Below are positions 1 to 8,818 of a DNA stretch of 64,000 bases, piece by piece. This DNA comes from Ramlibacter sp. Leaf400. Its GTDB lineage: Bacteria; Pseudomonadota; Gammaproteobacteria; Burkholderiales; Burkholderiaceae_C. A program made the position numbers and the translations under genes. The DNA lies in assembly GCF_001424545.1 (NCBI RefSeq), contig NZ_LMQL01000015.1, positions 123,600 to 187,599 on the forward strand. Direction: 5' to 3'. Numbering within the stretch: position 1 is the first letter of the stretch; each line of letters opens with the position of its first letter. The notes beneath the pieces were generated by a model that worked only from the letters and a program-made list of their open reading frames with translations, searched no databases and was not told the DNA's origin.

Positions 1-266
1 GCCTCGCGCAGCGTCTGCGTGGCGACCGCGCGCACCTGGGAGCGCTGGAAGCCCGCCAGCCGCTCGGCGAAGCGGGCCAGGCAGTCCAGGCCGCGCGCCA
101 TGGCCTCGGGCGTCAGGTTGCGCGCCTCGTCCAGCCCCGCGCCCTGGCGCACCGTCTCCTTCAGGTACTCGACCCGCTGGATCTGCCCATGGTCGTGGCG
201 GCCGATCTCCAGCCGGAAACTGTTGGAGCCGAGGTCCACCGCGGCCAGGAGTGTTCCGTTCTGCAT
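1..266 (-). CDS. ppx: Exopolyphosphatase / GppA-family phosphatase, N-terminal part (runs off the window)
   Basis: The first 88 codons of a minus-strand gene are present and the rest lies beyond the left edge. The start codon is the ATG at 264-266. The N-terminus contains AAVDLGSNSFRLEIG, the phosphate-1 motif of the ASKHA-fold Ppx/GppA family, followed by the family-typical LKETVRQGAGLDE and a stretch resembling VRAVATQTLREA. Known members release orthophosphate from polyphosphate or hydrolyse pppGpp; Ppx and GppA cannot be told apart here. It lies 46 bp downstream of a binding-protein gene on the same strand. A TATGCT hexamer just upstream of its start could also serve as a local -10. Co-transcription with the Pho-box-driven genes upstream is inference. 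Confidence 0.9.
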   Translation of the reverse strand, partial: MQNGTLLAAVDLGSNSFRLEIGRHDHGQIQRVEYLKETVRQGAGLDEARNLTPEAMARGLDCLARFAERLAGFQRSQVRAVATQTLRE

Positions 267-312
267 GCGAAATCCAGCATAGCAAACGGGTTGCTCTTCG
301 ATGGGGTGCTTT

Positions 313-1452
313 TCAGCCGACGACGCGGCCGTCCTGAGTGAGCAGGGTCTGGGTGACGAAGCCGCCGCTGCGCCGGCGCGCGTCGAAGCTCACGCGAAAG
401 CCCCCCACGTCCAGCGTCGTGCGGCGCTGGAAGGCGGCCAGCGCGACCTGGCGGGTAAGCGGGCCCTCGATCTCGGACAGCACCTCGTGCGTGTAGCGGG
501 CCGCGATGAAGCCGGCCAGCGACAGCGGGGCCGGTGGCTCGTCGAACAGCCTCGCGAGCGTCTCGCGGTAGGCGCGCACCACCGGCAGGGCGGCCGTCAC
601 CATCGGCACGGCCTGCGTGGCGATGACGGGCGTGCTGCGGGTGCCGCCCACCTGCGTGAGGGTCTGCAGGTTCACGTCGGCCAGCGCGACCAGGTAGCGC
701 TGGCGCTGCTGCCGGTCCAGGCCCTGGGTGAACTGCACCAGCTCCGGCGTTCCGCCGACGAACAGCAGGATGGCCGGCGTGCCGGGCGTCAGGCGCTGGC
801 CCATGCGGTCGAGGTCGCCGTCGGCCCGGAAGGTCTGCAGGCGCAGCTTCAGCTCGGCGGCGACCCGCTCCACGTCCTCGCGGTACTGGCGGAAATCGGC
901 CGGCGTGGCGTAGACCGCGCCGATGTCCTGCACACCCACCGCCGTCAGCGAGCGCAGCGCATGGCCGATCTGCTCCTGGCGGGCGGCGAAGATGGGGAAG
1001 GTGCGGTCGTCCACCGCGAGGCTGGAGTTCTGCAGCCAGGGCGCGGCGTGGGCGATGGCGAGGTTGTCCTCGCGCAGCAGCCGCGCCACTTCGCTGGCCA
1101 CGGGGTCGCCCGCGCTGCCGGAGAGCACCACGCCGGCAGGGTTGTCGCGCACCGCCGCCAGGGCGGCGCGCACGCCGGCCGTGCTGCCGTCCACCTCCAG
1201 CGCGAGGTGCGTGACCGGCCGGCCGCGCAGGCCGCCGCGGGCGTTGATGTCCTGCCAGGCCGCGCGCGAGCCGACCAGGAAGTCCTTGGAGACGTCCTGC
1301 TGGGCCGCCGAAGTGTCGATGATCTGCGCCACCGTGACGGGCTTGCCGGCGGCGCGGCCCGGCTGGGCGAAGGCGGCGGGCGCCGCCAGGGTGGCGGCGG
1401 TGGACAGCAGCAGCGCGCGGCGCCGCGGCGCGATCGGAGCGCGCGAGTTCAT
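313..1452 (-). CDS. Periplasmic ligand-binding protein (branched-chain amino acid type, Peripla_BP_6)
   Basis: A 379-residue exported protein. The N-terminus has an arginine-rich stretch (PRRRALLLS, residues 9-17), a hydrophobic core and an AFA cleavage motif near residue 29, so it is a Sec or possibly Tat substrate. The mature part starts with VTVAQIIDTSA and continues as a two-lobe type I periplasmic-binding fold (GSRAAWQDINARGG, VLSGSAGDPVASEVARL), as in LivJ-like receptors of ABC transporters. No permease or ATPase is adjacent, so it may be an orphan receptor. Its SD (AAAGGA) is 8 nt from the ATG and follows an AAC trinucleotide run. It sits between the FAS1 lipoprotein gene (58 bp gap) and ppx (46 bp gap), all on the minus strand. 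The ligand is unknown. Confidence 0.8.
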   Translation of the reverse strand: MNSRAPIAPRRRALLLSTAATLAAPAAFAQPGRAAGKPVTVAQIIDTSAAQQDVSKDFLVGSRAAWQDINARGGLRGRPVTHLALEVDGSTAGVRAALAAVRDNPAGVVLSGSAGDPVASEVARLLREDNLAIAHAAPWLQNSSLAVDDRTFPIFAARQEQIGHALRSLTAVGVQDIGAVYATPADFRQYREDVERVAAELKLRLQTFRADGDLDRMGQRLTPGTPAILLFVGGTPELVQFTQGLDRQQRQRYLVALADVNLQTLTQVGGTRSTPVIATQAVPMVTAALPVVRAYRETLARLFDEPPAPLSLAGFIAARYTHEVLSEIEGPLTRQVALAAFQRRTTLDVGGFRVSFDARRRSGGFVTQTLLTQDGRVVG

Positions 1453-1510
1453 GGGTAGGGTCCTTTGTTGTTGTTGTTGTTCGCAGGCGCGGGGCAGGCC
1501 CCGCCGGGGG

Positions 1511-1999
1511 TCAGCGGCGGGCGGGCGCCGGCGGCGTCAGCACGCGGTCGACCGTGTGCACCACGCCGTTGGTGGCGGCGATGTCCGACGTCTGCACCAT
1601 GGCTTCCTCCACGATCAGGAAGGTGCCGGCCTTCGACAGGGCCACGCTGGCGCCCTGGGCGGTCCTGGCGTTGCCGACCTTGGCATCGGCGGCCGTCACG
1701 CGGGCGGGGAGCACGTGGTAGCTCAGCACTTCCTTCAGGCGGGCGGGGTTCTGGCCCAGCTCCTCCAGCGTCCTGGCCGGCATCTTGGCGAAGGCCTCGT
1801 TGGTCGGCGCGAACACGGTGTAGGGGCCGGCGGCGTCGAGCGTCTCCTTCAGGCCCGCCTTTTGGACCAGGCCGTTGAGCGTGGACAGCTCGGGATCGCG
1901 GGCGATGGTGTCGGCCACGGTGGCGGGGCCGGACAGGCTGGCGCAGGCGGAGAGCAAGGCGGCGCTGGAGAGCGCGAGGATGAGGCGACGGGTGGACAT
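1511..1999 (-). CDS. FAS1 (fasciclin) domain lipoprotein
   Basis: A 162-residue protein with one FAS1 domain. Residues 1-19 form a lipoprotein signal with lipobox LSAC (Cys19); Ala at +2 suggests outer-membrane sorting. The domain shows the H1 motif YTVFAPTNEAFAKMP, the central YHVLP and the H2-like end VVHTVDRVLTPP. The frame is open for 64 more codons upstream, but the ATG at 1999 is chosen because GGAGGAG lies just before it and the lipoprotein signal begins there. FAS1 proteins mediate adhesion or surface interactions; the bacterial role is mostly unknown. A strong Pho box lies upstream on this strand, so phosphate-starvation control is likely. Confidence 0.88.
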   Translation of the reverse strand: MSTRRLILALSSAALLSACASLSGPATVADTIARDPELSTLNGLVQKAGLKETLDAAGPYTVFAPTNEAFAKMPARTLEELGQNPARLKEVLSYHVLPARVTAADAKVGNARTAQGASVALSKAGTFLIVEEAMVQTSDIAATNGVVHTVDRVLTPPAPARR

Positions 2000-2036
2000 G
2001 AAACTCCTCCGGAAAGTGTTGTTGGAAACGGCCGCG

Positions 2037-2092
2037 AGCGTAGGCAGGGGCCGTGACGGGACAGTGACGGGTCCATGACGCATCGATGACGC
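2037..2092 (-). promoter_or_regulatory. Pho box and -10 for the minus-strand FAS1 operon
   Basis: Read on the minus strand, four heptamers GCGTCAT, GCGTCAT, CCGTCAC and CCGTCAC start exactly 11 bp apart (plus coordinates 2086-2092, 2075-2081, 2064-2070, 2053-2059). This is the 7+4 direct-repeat geometry of PhoB half-sites (consensus CTGTCAT). Ten nucleotides downstream is TACGCT (2042-2037), a plausible -10 with no -35, as in PhoB-activated promoters. The start codon it would serve is at 1999. Confidence 0.75.
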
Positions 2093-2121
2093 CAAGGCCG
2101 GGCTGGCGGCCGGGCGGGGAT

Positions 2122-2155
2122 CTGTCACGCGCCTGTCACGAAGCCTTCCTACAGT
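2122..2155 (+). promoter_or_regulatory. Pho box and -10 of the pst operon
   Basis: CTGTCAC (2122-2128), a 4-nt spacer GCGC, and a second CTGTCAC (2133-2139) form a near-consensus pair of PhoB half-sites with an 11-bp period. Ten nucleotides further is TACAGT (2150-2155), a -10 at the spacing normal for a Pho box replacing the -35. The pstS start is 35 nt further on. Confidence 0.88.
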
Positions 2156-2189
2156 TCCCGTCATCCCCAACCGGATCAGGAACTCAACC

Positions 2190-3227
2190 ATGATGAACTT
2201 CTACCGCGTCGCCGGCCTTGGCCTGGTCTCCCTGTCGTTCGCCGGCCTGGCCTCGGCCCAGGACGTCACCGGCGCCGGCGCCAGCTTCCCGGCGCCGCTG
2301 TACGCCAAGTGGGCGGCCGACTACAACAAGGCCACCGGCGTGAAGATCAACTACCAGTCGGTCGGCTCCGGCGCCGGCATGCGGCAGATCGAGGCCAAGA
2401 CGGTCGACTTCGGCGCCTCGGACGCGCCCCTGAAGGACGAGGAACTGGCCAAGAAGGGCCTGATCCAGTTCCCGACGGTCGTCGGCGGCGTGATCCCGGT
2501 GGTGAACATCAAGGGCGTCGGCCCCGGCCAGCTGCGCCTGAACGGCCAGGTGCTGGGCGACATCTACCTGGGCAAGGTCACCAAGTGGAACGACGCCGCC
2601 ATCAAGGCGCTGAACCCGTCGCTGAACCTGCCCGACGCGGCGATCGCCGTGGTGCGCCGCGCCGATGGCTCGGGCACCAGTTTCGCCTTCACCAACTACC
2701 TGAGCCAGGTGAACCCCGAGTGGAAGTCCAAGGTGGGCGAGGGCACGGCGGTCAACTGGCCGACCGGCGCGGGTGGCAAGGGCAACGAAGGCGTGGCCGC
2801 CTTCGTGGGCCGCCTGCCCAACGCGATCGGCTACGTGGAGTACGCGTACGTCAAGCAGAACAAGATGACGTACGCGCTGATGCAGAACGCGGCCGGCCAG
2901 TTCGTCGCCCCCGACGACAGCGCCTTTGCCGCGGCGGCCGCGAACGCGGACTGGAGCAAGACCTTCCACCAGATCCTGAACAACAAGCCGGGTGCCCAGG
3001 CATGGCCGATCACCACGGCCACCTACATCATGATGCACAAGGTGCAGGACAAGCCGGCGCAGGCCGCCGCCACGCTGAAGTTCTTCGAGTGGGCCTACAA
3101 GAGCGGCGACAAGACAGCCCAGGACCTGGACTACGTGCCGATGCCGGCCAACGTGAAGGCCCAGATCGAGAAGCTGTGGGCCACCGAGCTGAAGGACGGT
3201 TCGGGCAAGGCCGTCGCCACCCGCTGA
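2190..3227 (+). CDS. pstS: Phosphate ABC transporter, periplasmic phosphate-binding protein
   Basis: A 345-residue protein and the first gene of the Pst operon. A signal peptide ends at ASA (about residue 23). The mature protein begins with the PstS hallmark [11 protein letters not shown], followed by [29 protein letters not shown] and PTGAGGKGN, the loops that hydrogen-bond phosphate in PstS. It delivers phosphate to PstCAB. A Pho box lies 50-70 bp upstream. A GC-rich hairpin follows the gene, which would explain higher expression than the membrane components. Confidence 0.97.
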   Translation: MMNFYRVAGLGLVSLSFAGLASAQDVTGAGASFPAPLYAKWAADYNKATGVKINYQSVGSGAGMRQIEAKTVDFGASDAPLKDEELAKKGLIQFPTVVGGVIPVVNIKGVGPGQLRLNGQVLGDIYLGKVTKWNDAAIKALNPSLNLPDAAIAVVRRADGSGTSFAFTNYLSQVNPEWKSKVGEGTAVNWPTGAGGKGNEGVAAFVGRLPNAIGYVEYAYVKQNKMTYALMQNAAGQFVAPDDSAFAAAAANADWSKTFHQILNNKPGAQAWPITTATYIMMHKVQDKPAQAAATLKFFEWAYKSGDKTAQDLDYVPMPANVKAQIEKLWATELKDGSGKAVATR

Positions 3228-3235
3228 ACCCACCA

Positions 3236-3260
3236 GGGCGGCCCCGCGCCGCCCGTTTTC
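3236..3260 (+). terminator. Intercistronic hairpin between pstS and pstC
   Basis: GGGCGGC (3236-3242), a 5-nt loop and GCCGCCC (3248-3254) are followed by GTTTTC. This 7-bp GC stem with a short T run is a weak terminator or a 3'-end stabiliser for pstS mRNA. The downstream genes lie in the same operon, so partial read-through is expected. Confidence 0.6.
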
Positions 3261-3279
3261 GACAAAGGGAAGGACCGAC

Positions 3280-4317
3280 GTGTCCTCTACACTGCCGGCC
3301 CATGAGGCCGTCCTCGAGATTCCGCGCGATGGCTCCCGCGGGGAGCGCACGATGAGTTCGCCTCCCCCCCGGCGGCCGGCCTTCGGCGGCGCGTGGGTCG
3401 ACACGCTGTTCGGCTGGGCCGCGCGGGGCGCGGCCCTCGTCACGCTGGCCCTGCTCGGCGGCATCATGGTCTCGCTCTTCATCGGCGCCTGGCCGGCGAT
3501 CGAGGCCTACGGGCTCGGCTTCCTGTTCAGCACCACCTGGGACCCGGTCGCCAACGAGTACGGCGGCCTGGTCATGATCTACGGCACGGTGGCCACCTCG
3601 CTGATCGCGCTGGTGATCGCGGTGCCGGTCAGCTTCGGCATCGCGGTGTTCCTCACCGAGCTGTCGCCGGCCTGGCTCAAGCGCCCGCTGGGCACCGCCA
3701 TCGAGCTGCTGGCGGCCGTGCCCTCCATCGTCTACGGCATGTGGGGCCTGCTGGTGTTCGGCCCCATCCTCGCGCAGTTCGTGCAGCAGCCGCTGCAGTC
3801 GCTGCTGGCGGGCGTGCCCTGGCTGGGCGCGCTGGTGTCGGGGCCGCCGGTGGGCATCGGCATCCTGTCGGCCGGGATCATCCTGGCCATCATGATCATC
3901 CCGTTCATCGCCGCCGTGATGCGCGACGTCTTCGAGGTCACGCCGCCGATGCTCAAGGAATCGGCCTATGCGCTGGGCTCGACCACCTGGGAGGTGGTGT
4001 CGCGCGTCGTGCTGCCCTACACCAAGGCAGGCGTGGTGGGCGGCATCATGCTGGGCCTGGGCCGCGCGCTGGGCGAGACCATGGCGGTCACCTTCGTCAT
4101 CGGCAACTTCAACCAGCTCAACTCGCTGTCGCTGTTCGAGCCGGCCAACAGCATCACCTCGGCGCTGGCCAACGAGTTCGCCGAGGCGGCCAGCGGCCTG
4201 CACCAGTCGGCCCTGATCTACCTGGGACTGGTGCTGTTCTTCATCACCTTCGTGGTGCTGGCCCTGTCCAAGCTGCTGCTGTCGCGGCTGCGCAAGGGCG
4301 AGGGGACCAAGTCATGA
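3280..4317 (+). CDS. pstC: Phosphate ABC transporter permease PstC
   Basis: An inner-membrane permease with about six transmembrane segments. The binding-protein-dependent EAA loop is represented by [26 protein letters not shown] and the typical [14 protein letters not shown] follows (shown here as motifs, not a full quote). The GTG at 3280 has an AAGGA SD 5 nt upstream and gives 345 residues. An ATG at 3352 with GGGAG 6 nt upstream would give 321 residues, closer to the usual length of about 320, and is a real alternative. It pairs with PstA to form the channel. Its stop overlaps the pstA start in ATGA. Confidence 0.95.
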   Translation: MSSTLPAHEAVLEIPRDGSRGERTMSSPPPRRPAFGGAWVDTLFGWAARGAALVTLALLGGIMVSLFIGAWPAIEAYGLGFLFSTTWDPVANEYGGLVMIYGTVATSLIALVIAVPVSFGIAVFLTELSPAWLKRPLGTAIELLAAVPSIVYGMWGLLVFGPILAQFVQQPLQSLLAGVPWLGALVSGPPVGIGILSAGIILAIMIIPFIAAVMRDVFEVTPPMLKESAYALGSTTWEVVSRVVLPYTKAGVVGGIMLGLGRALGETMAVTFVIGNFNQLNSLSLFEPANSITSALANEFAEAASGLHQSALIYLGLVLFFITFVVLALSKLLLSRLRKGEGTKS

Positions 4318-5210
4318 GCGGCGGCACGGGAACGGGCGAGCGCCTGATCGCCGCGCACGATGCGGCCACCGCGCGCGAGCGCCGGTACGCGTCGCGCAAG
4401 CGCCTGAACCGCGTGGCGCTGGCGCTGTCGCTGGCGGCGATGGCCTTCGGCGTGTTCTGGCTGCTGTGGATCCTCTGGGAGACCGTGCGGCTGGGCATCG
4501 GCGGCCTGGCCTGGGCGACGCTGACCCAGATGACGCCGCCGCCCAACGAGGCGGGCGGCATCGCCAACGCCATCTACGGCTCCTTCCTGATGGTGATGAT
4601 CGCGACCTTCGTGGCCACGCCCATCGGCATCCTGGCCGGCATCTACCTGGCCGAGTACGACCCCAGGGGCTGGCTGGGCTCGACCACGCGCTTCGTCAAC
4701 GACATCCTGCTGTCGGCGCCGTCCATCGTGATCGGCCTGTTCATCTACGCGGTGGTGGTGGCGCGCTTCAAGCAGTTCTCCGGCTGGGCCGGCGCGATGG
4801 CGCTGGCGCTGATCGTGATCCCGGTGGTGATCCGCACCACCGAGAACATGCTGACGCTGGTGCCGTCCGGGCTGCGCGAGGCGGCCTACGCGCTGGGCGC
4901 GCCCAAGTGGAAGGTCATCACCAGCATCACGCTGCGCGCCGCCCGCGCCGGCGTGGTCACCGGCATCCTGCTGGCGGTGGCCCGCATCTCCGGCGAGACC
5001 GCGCCGCTGCTGTTCACGGCGCTCAACAACCAGTTCTGGACCTCGGACCTGTCCGAGCCCATGGCCAGCCTGCCGGTGACCATCTTCAAGTTCGCGATGA
5101 GCCCCTACGAGAACTGGCAGCAGCTGGCCTGGGCCGGCGTGTTCCTCATCACCGCGGCGGTGCTCGGCCTGAACATCCTGGCCCGCGTGCTGACCCGCAA
5201 CAAGCTCTGA
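4314..5210 (+). CDS. pstA: Phosphate ABC transporter permease PstA
   Basis: A 298-residue permease partner of PstC. It has a cytoplasmic basic N-terminus ([10 protein letters not shown]), then six membrane segments. The EAA loop region reads [20 protein letters not shown], and [18 protein letters not shown] is the typical PstA C-terminal signature. The start ATG overlaps the pstC stop (ATGA at 4314-4317), indicating translational coupling. pstB follows after 25 bp. Confidence 0.96.
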   Translation: MSGGTGTGERLIAAHDAATARERRYASRKRLNRVALALSLAAMAFGVFWLLWILWETVRLGIGGLAWATLTQMTPPPNEAGGIANAIYGSFLMVMIATFVATPIGILAGIYLAEYDPRGWLGSTTRFVNDILLSAPSIVIGLFIYAVVVARFKQFSGWAGAMALALIVIPVVIRTTENMLTLVPSGLREAAYALGAPKWKVITSITLRAARAGVVTGILLAVARISGETAPLLFTALNNQFWTSDLSEPMASLPVTIFKFAMSPYENWQQLAWAGVFLITAAVLGLNILARVLTRNKL

Positions 5211-5235
5211 CCTTCTCCAAGAGGCAAGCAAAGAC

Positions 5236-6009
5236 ATGAATCCCATCGTCCCCGCGCCCGCCAAGATCTCGGTGCGGAACCTGAACTTCTTCTACGGCCG
5301 CTTCCACGCGCTCAAGGGCATCAACCTGGAGATCCCGGAGAAGAAGGTGACGGCCTTCATCGGCCCCTCGGGCTGCGGCAAGTCCACGCTGCTGCGCACC
5401 TTCAACCGCATGTACGAGCTCTACCCCGAGCAGCGCGCCGAGGGCGAGATCGTGCTGGACGGCGAGAACCTGCTGACCTCGCGCAAGGACGTGGCCCTGA
5501 TCCGGGCCAAGATCGGCATGGTCTTCCAGAAGCCCACGCCGTTCCCGATGTCGATCTACGAGAACATCGCCTTCGGCGTGCGCCTGTTCGAGAGCCTGAG
5601 CGCGACCGACATGGACGAGCGGGTCGAATGGGCGCTGCGCAAGGCGGCGCTGTGGAACGAGGTGCGGGACAAGCTGGAGCAGAGCGGCGCCGGCCTCTCG
5701 GGCGGCCAGCAACAGCGCCTGTGCATCGCCCGCGGCATCGCCATCCGGCCGGAGGTGCTGCTGCTGGACGAGCCCTGCTCGGCGCTGGACCCGATCTCCA
5801 CCGCCAAGATCGAGGAGCTGATCGCGGAGCTGAAGGACGACTACACCGTGGTCATCGTCACGCACAACATGCAGCAGGCGGCCCGCTGCAGCGACTACAC
5901 CGCCTACATGTACCTGGGCGACCTGGTGGAGGTGGGCGAGACCGAACAGATCTTCTTCAAGCCCAAGCGCAAGGAGACCGAGGACTACATCACCGGCCGT
6001 TTCGGCTGA
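5236..6009 (+). CDS. pstB: Phosphate ABC transporter ATP-binding protein
   Basis: A 257-residue ABC ATPase that powers phosphate import through PstCA. Walker [10 protein letters not shown] is at residues 43-51. The signature LSGGQQQRL is near 154, Walker [13 protein letters not shown] near 174, and the H-loop THN near 209. Length and the [12 protein letters not shown] start match PstB. It lies between pstA and phoU in the conserved operon order. In E. coli, PstB with PhoU also holds PhoR in the kinase-off state when phosphate is plentiful. Confidence 0.97.
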   Translation: MNPIVPAPAKISVRNLNFFYGRFHALKGINLEIPEKKVTAFIGPSGCGKSTLLRTFNRMYELYPEQRAEGEIVLDGENLLTSRKDVALIRAKIGMVFQKPTPFPMSIYENIAFGVRLFESLSATDMDERVEWALRKAALWNEVRDKLEQSGAGLSGGQQQRLCIARGIAIRPEVLLLDEPCSALDPISTAKIEELIAELKDDYTVVIVTHNMQQAARCSDYTAYMYLGDLVEVGETEQIFFKPKRKETEDYITGRFG

Positions 6010-6020
6010 CGGAGAGCCAC

Positions 6021-6722
6021 ATGCCCGACAAGCACCTTTCCACCCAGTTCGACAGCGAGCTCAACGGCGTCTCCTCCCGCGTGATGGAGCTCGGCGGGCT
6101 GGTCGAGGCGCAGATCCGCCAGGCGATCTACGCGCTGGCGCAGTTCAACGCCGAGGCCGCCTCGCAGGTGCTGAAGACCGAGAACCGCGTCAACGCGATG
6201 GAGGTGGACATCGACCGCGAGCTGTCGTCCATCATCGCGCGGCGCCAGCCCACCGCGCGCGACCTGCGCCTTTTGATGGCGATCTCCAAGACCACCGCCA
6301 ACCTGGAGCGGGTGGGCGACGAGGCCGCCAAGATCGCGCGCATGGTGCGCTCCATCATCGACAGCGGCTCGGCCCGCGCGCTGCCCGCCTCCGAGCTGCG
6401 CGTCGCCGCCGACCTGGCCTCGGGCCTCCTGCGAAAGGCGCTCGACGCCTTCGCCCGGCTGGACACCGCGACCGCGGTGGCCATCCTCAAGGAGGACGAC
6501 CTGATCGACAAGGAGTTCGACGGCTTCGTGCGCAAGCTGATCACCTACATGATGGAAGACCCGCGCACCATCTCGGCCAGCCTGGACCTGCTGTTCCTGG
6601 CCAAGGCGATCGAGCGCATCGGCGACCACGCCAAGAACATCGCGGAATTCATCATCTACGTGGTCAAGGGCGCCGACGTGCGCCACACCTCGCTGGAGCA
6701 GATCGAGTCCGCCCTGAAGTAG
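6021..6722 (+). CDS. phoU: Phosphate transport system accessory protein PhoU
   Basis: A 233-residue, all-helical protein with two PhoU repeats. Recognisable stretches are RVMELGGLVEAQI, EVDIDRELSSIIARRQPTA and ERIGDHAKNIAEFI, the metal-binding motif at the end of each repeat. It starts at the ATG at 6021, 11 bp after the pstB stop, behind GGAGA. The role known from the family is negative control of PhoR autokinase via PstB and limiting phosphate uptake. phoB begins 7 bp downstream. Confidence 0.97.
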   Translation: MPDKHLSTQFDSELNGVSSRVMELGGLVEAQIRQAIYALAQFNAEAASQVLKTENRVNAMEVDIDRELSSIIARRQPTARDLRLLMAISKTTANLERVGDEAAKIARMVRSIIDSGSARALPASELRVAADLASGLLRKALDAFARLDTATAVAILKEDDLIDKEFDGFVRKLITYMMEDPRTISASLDLLFLAKAIERIGDHAKNIAEFIIYVVKGADVRHTSLEQIESALK

Positions 6723-6729
6723 AAGGCCG

Positions 6730-7440
6730 ATGAAGAACATCCCCCGCGTGCTGCTGGTCGAGGACGAGCCCGCCATCGCCGAACTGGTGGCCGTGAACCT
6801 GCGCCACAACGGCTTCCAGCCGATCTGGGCCGAGGACGGCGATGCCGCGCAGCGCGAGCTCGACGCCGTGCTGCCCGACGTGATCCTGCTCGACTGGATG
6901 CTGCCCGGCCAGAGCGGCCTGGCGCTGGCGCGCAAGTGGCGCTCCTCGGCCCGCACCAAGGCCATTCCCATCCTGATGCTGACCGCGCGTGGCGACGAGC
7001 CGGACAAGGTGGCGGGCCTGGACGCCGGCGCCGACGACTACATCACCAAGCCGTTCTCCACCCAGGAGCTGCTGGCGCGCATCCGCGCGGTGCTGCGCCG
7101 CCGTGCCCCCGAGCAGGACGCGGAGGCGGTGGCCATCGGCGAGCTGGCGCTGGACGCGGCCACGCACCGGGTCAGCTGGCGCGGCCACCCGCTCAAGGTG
7201 GGCCCGACCGAGTTCAAGCTGCTCAACTACCTGATGAAGCATCCGGAGCGGGTGCACAGCCGCTCGCAGCTGCTGGACAAGGTGTGGGGCGACCACGTCT
7301 TCATCGAGGAGCGCACGGTGGACGTGCACGTCAAGCGCCTGCGCGAGGCGCTGGGCACGGCCGGCGCGATGGTGGAGACGGTGCGCGGCGCCGGCTACCG
7401 CCTGACGGCGCAGCCGCAGGCCGTGGCGCGGGCCGGCTGA
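6730..7440 (+). CDS. phoB: Phosphate regulon response regulator PhoB
   Basis: A 236-residue OmpR-family regulator. The receiver domain (about 5-120) has the acidic pair ED at 11-12, phospho-acceptor Asp55 in ILLDWMLPG, and a lysine in DDYITKPF near 107. The winged-helix output domain (about 135-228) contains VGPTEFKLLNYLMKHPERVHS and VDVHVKRLREAL. It should bind the 11-bp repeats upstream of pstS and of the FAS1 gene. phoR follows 19 bp downstream. Confidence 0.97.
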   Translation: MKNIPRVLLVEDEPAIAELVAVNLRHNGFQPIWAEDGDAAQRELDAVLPDVILLDWMLPGQSGLALARKWRSSARTKAIPILMLTARGDEPDKVAGLDAGADDYITKPFSTQELLARIRAVLRRRAPEQDAEAVAIGELALDAATHRVSWRGHPLKVGPTEFKLLNYLMKHPERVHSRSQLLDKVWGDHVFIEERTVDVHVKRLREALGTAGAMVETVRGAGYRLTAQPQAVARAG

Positions 7441-7459
7441 CGCCGCCGGTCCCTGCACG

Positions 7460-8818
7460 ATGCTCTGGCGAATCTCCAGCTTCCTGCTCTGCCAGGTCGC
7501 GGGCGGGCTGGGCGGCTGGCTCCTGGCGCGCGAGCGCGGCGCCATCGCCGGCCTGGTGGCCGGCGGCCTGGTGTGGCTGCTGCTGGACCTGGCGCGCGGC
7601 GGGCGCTTCGTGCGCTGGCTGCGCCAGGGCGCCGAGTCGGACCCGCCGGTGGGCGTGGGCCTGTGGGGCGAGGCGGCCGACCGCGTGCGGCGGGCGCTGC
7701 GGGCGCGCGAGCGCAGCGCCGAGGAGGCCACCGACAGGTTGCAGGCCTTCCTGGCCGCCATCCAGGCCTCGCCCAACGGCGTGGTGCTGCTCGACCCGGA
7801 CGGCCGCATCGAGTGGTCCAACCAGACGGCCGCCCACCACCTGGGCATCGATCCGCAGCGCGACCTGATGCAGGCCATCGGCAACCTGCTGCGCGAGCCC
7901 GCCTTCAGCGCCTACAACGCCCAGAACGACTACTCGCACGACGTGGTGATCCCGGGCCGCGACACCGCGCCGGGGCGGCCGCTGCGCCTGTCGGTGCAGC
8001 TGCACCCCTACGGCCAGGGCCGCAAGCTGCTGCTCTCGCGCGACGTGACCGGCGTGGAGCAGGCCGAGACCATGCGGCGGGACTTCGTGGCCAACGTTTC
8101 GCACGAGATCCGCACGCCGCTGACCGTGCTGGGCGGCTTCATCGAGACGCTGCAGAACCTGCCCTTGTCGCCGGCCGAGCAGACGCGCTATCTGGCGCTG
8201 ATGGCGCAGCAGGCCGGCCGCATGCAGACGCTGGTGAGCGACCTGCTCACGCTGTCGCGGCTGGAGGGCAGCCCGCCGCCGGGCGCCGGCGAGTGGACGC
8301 CGGTGGCGGCGCTGCTGGCGCAGTGCGAACAGGACGCCCGCGCGCTGTCGGCGGTGCTGGGCAAGTCCTCGCACGAATTCGCCTTCGACGCGCCGCAGGC
8401 GATGGAGGTGGCCGGCGCCGGGCCCGAACTGCTCAGCGCCATGTCCAACCTGGTGAGCAACGCGGTGCGCTACACGCCGGTGGGCGGGCGCATCCAGGTG
8501 CAGTGGCGCCCGCTGTCCGAGGGGCGGGCCGAGTTCTCGGTGCGCGACACCGGCCCGGGCATCGCCCCCGAGCACCTGCCGCGCCTGACCGAGCGCTTCT
8601 ACCGCGTGGACCGCAGCCGCTCGCGCGAGACCGGCGGCACCGGCCTGGGCCTGGCGATCGTCAAGCACGTGGTGCAGCGCCATGGCGGCGAGCTGCGCAT
8701 CGACAGCGCGCCGGGCGCCGGGTCGACCTTCTCGCTGGTGTTTCCGGCCAGCCGGGTGAGGACGCTCAGGCGGTCGCCGGGCGCCGCAGACGCACGACCC
8801 GCGACAGCAACGCCATGA
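7460..8818 (+). CDS. phoR: Phosphate regulon sensor histidine kinase PhoR
   Basis: A 452-residue membrane-anchored kinase. Two N-terminal hydrophobic segments (about residues 8-50) are followed by a PAS domain (about 90-190) containing ASPNGVVLLDPDGRIEWSN. The HisKA H-box NVSHEIRTPLTVLGG has the phospho-accepting His215, and the HATPase domain has the N-box NLVSNAVRYTP and G-boxes DTGPGIAPEH and [12 protein letters not shown]. There is no large periplasmic domain, as usual for PhoR, which senses through Pst/PhoU. Its last 53 bp overlap the convergent MATE gene on the other strand. Confidence 0.95.
   Translation: MLWRISSFLLCQVAGGLGGWLLARERGAIAGLVAGGLVWLLLDLARGGRFVRWLRQGAESDPPVGVGLWGEAADRVRRALRARERSAEEATDRLQAFLAAIQASPNGVVLLDPDGRIEWSNQTAAHHLGIDPQRDLMQAIGNLLREPAFSAYNAQNDYSHDVVIPGRDTAPGRPLRLSVQLHPYGQGRKLLLSRDVTGVEQAETMRRDFVANVSHEIRTPLTVLGGFIETLQNLPLSPAEQTRYLALMAQQAGRMQTLVSDLLTLSRLEGSPPPGAGEWTPVAALLAQCEQDARALSAVLGKSSHEFAFDAPQAMEVAGAGPELLSAMSNLVSNAVRYTPVGGRIQVQWRPLSEGRAEFSVRDTGPGIAPEHLPRLTERFYRVDRSRSRETGGTGLGLAIVKHVVQRHGGELRIDSAPGAGSTFSLVFPASRVRTLRRSPGAADARPATATP

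Noticed and set aside
2000..2191. Longer FAS1 protein starting at 2191
   Set aside because: This would run the coding region through the Pho boxes; the lipoprotein signal and SD mark the start at 1999.
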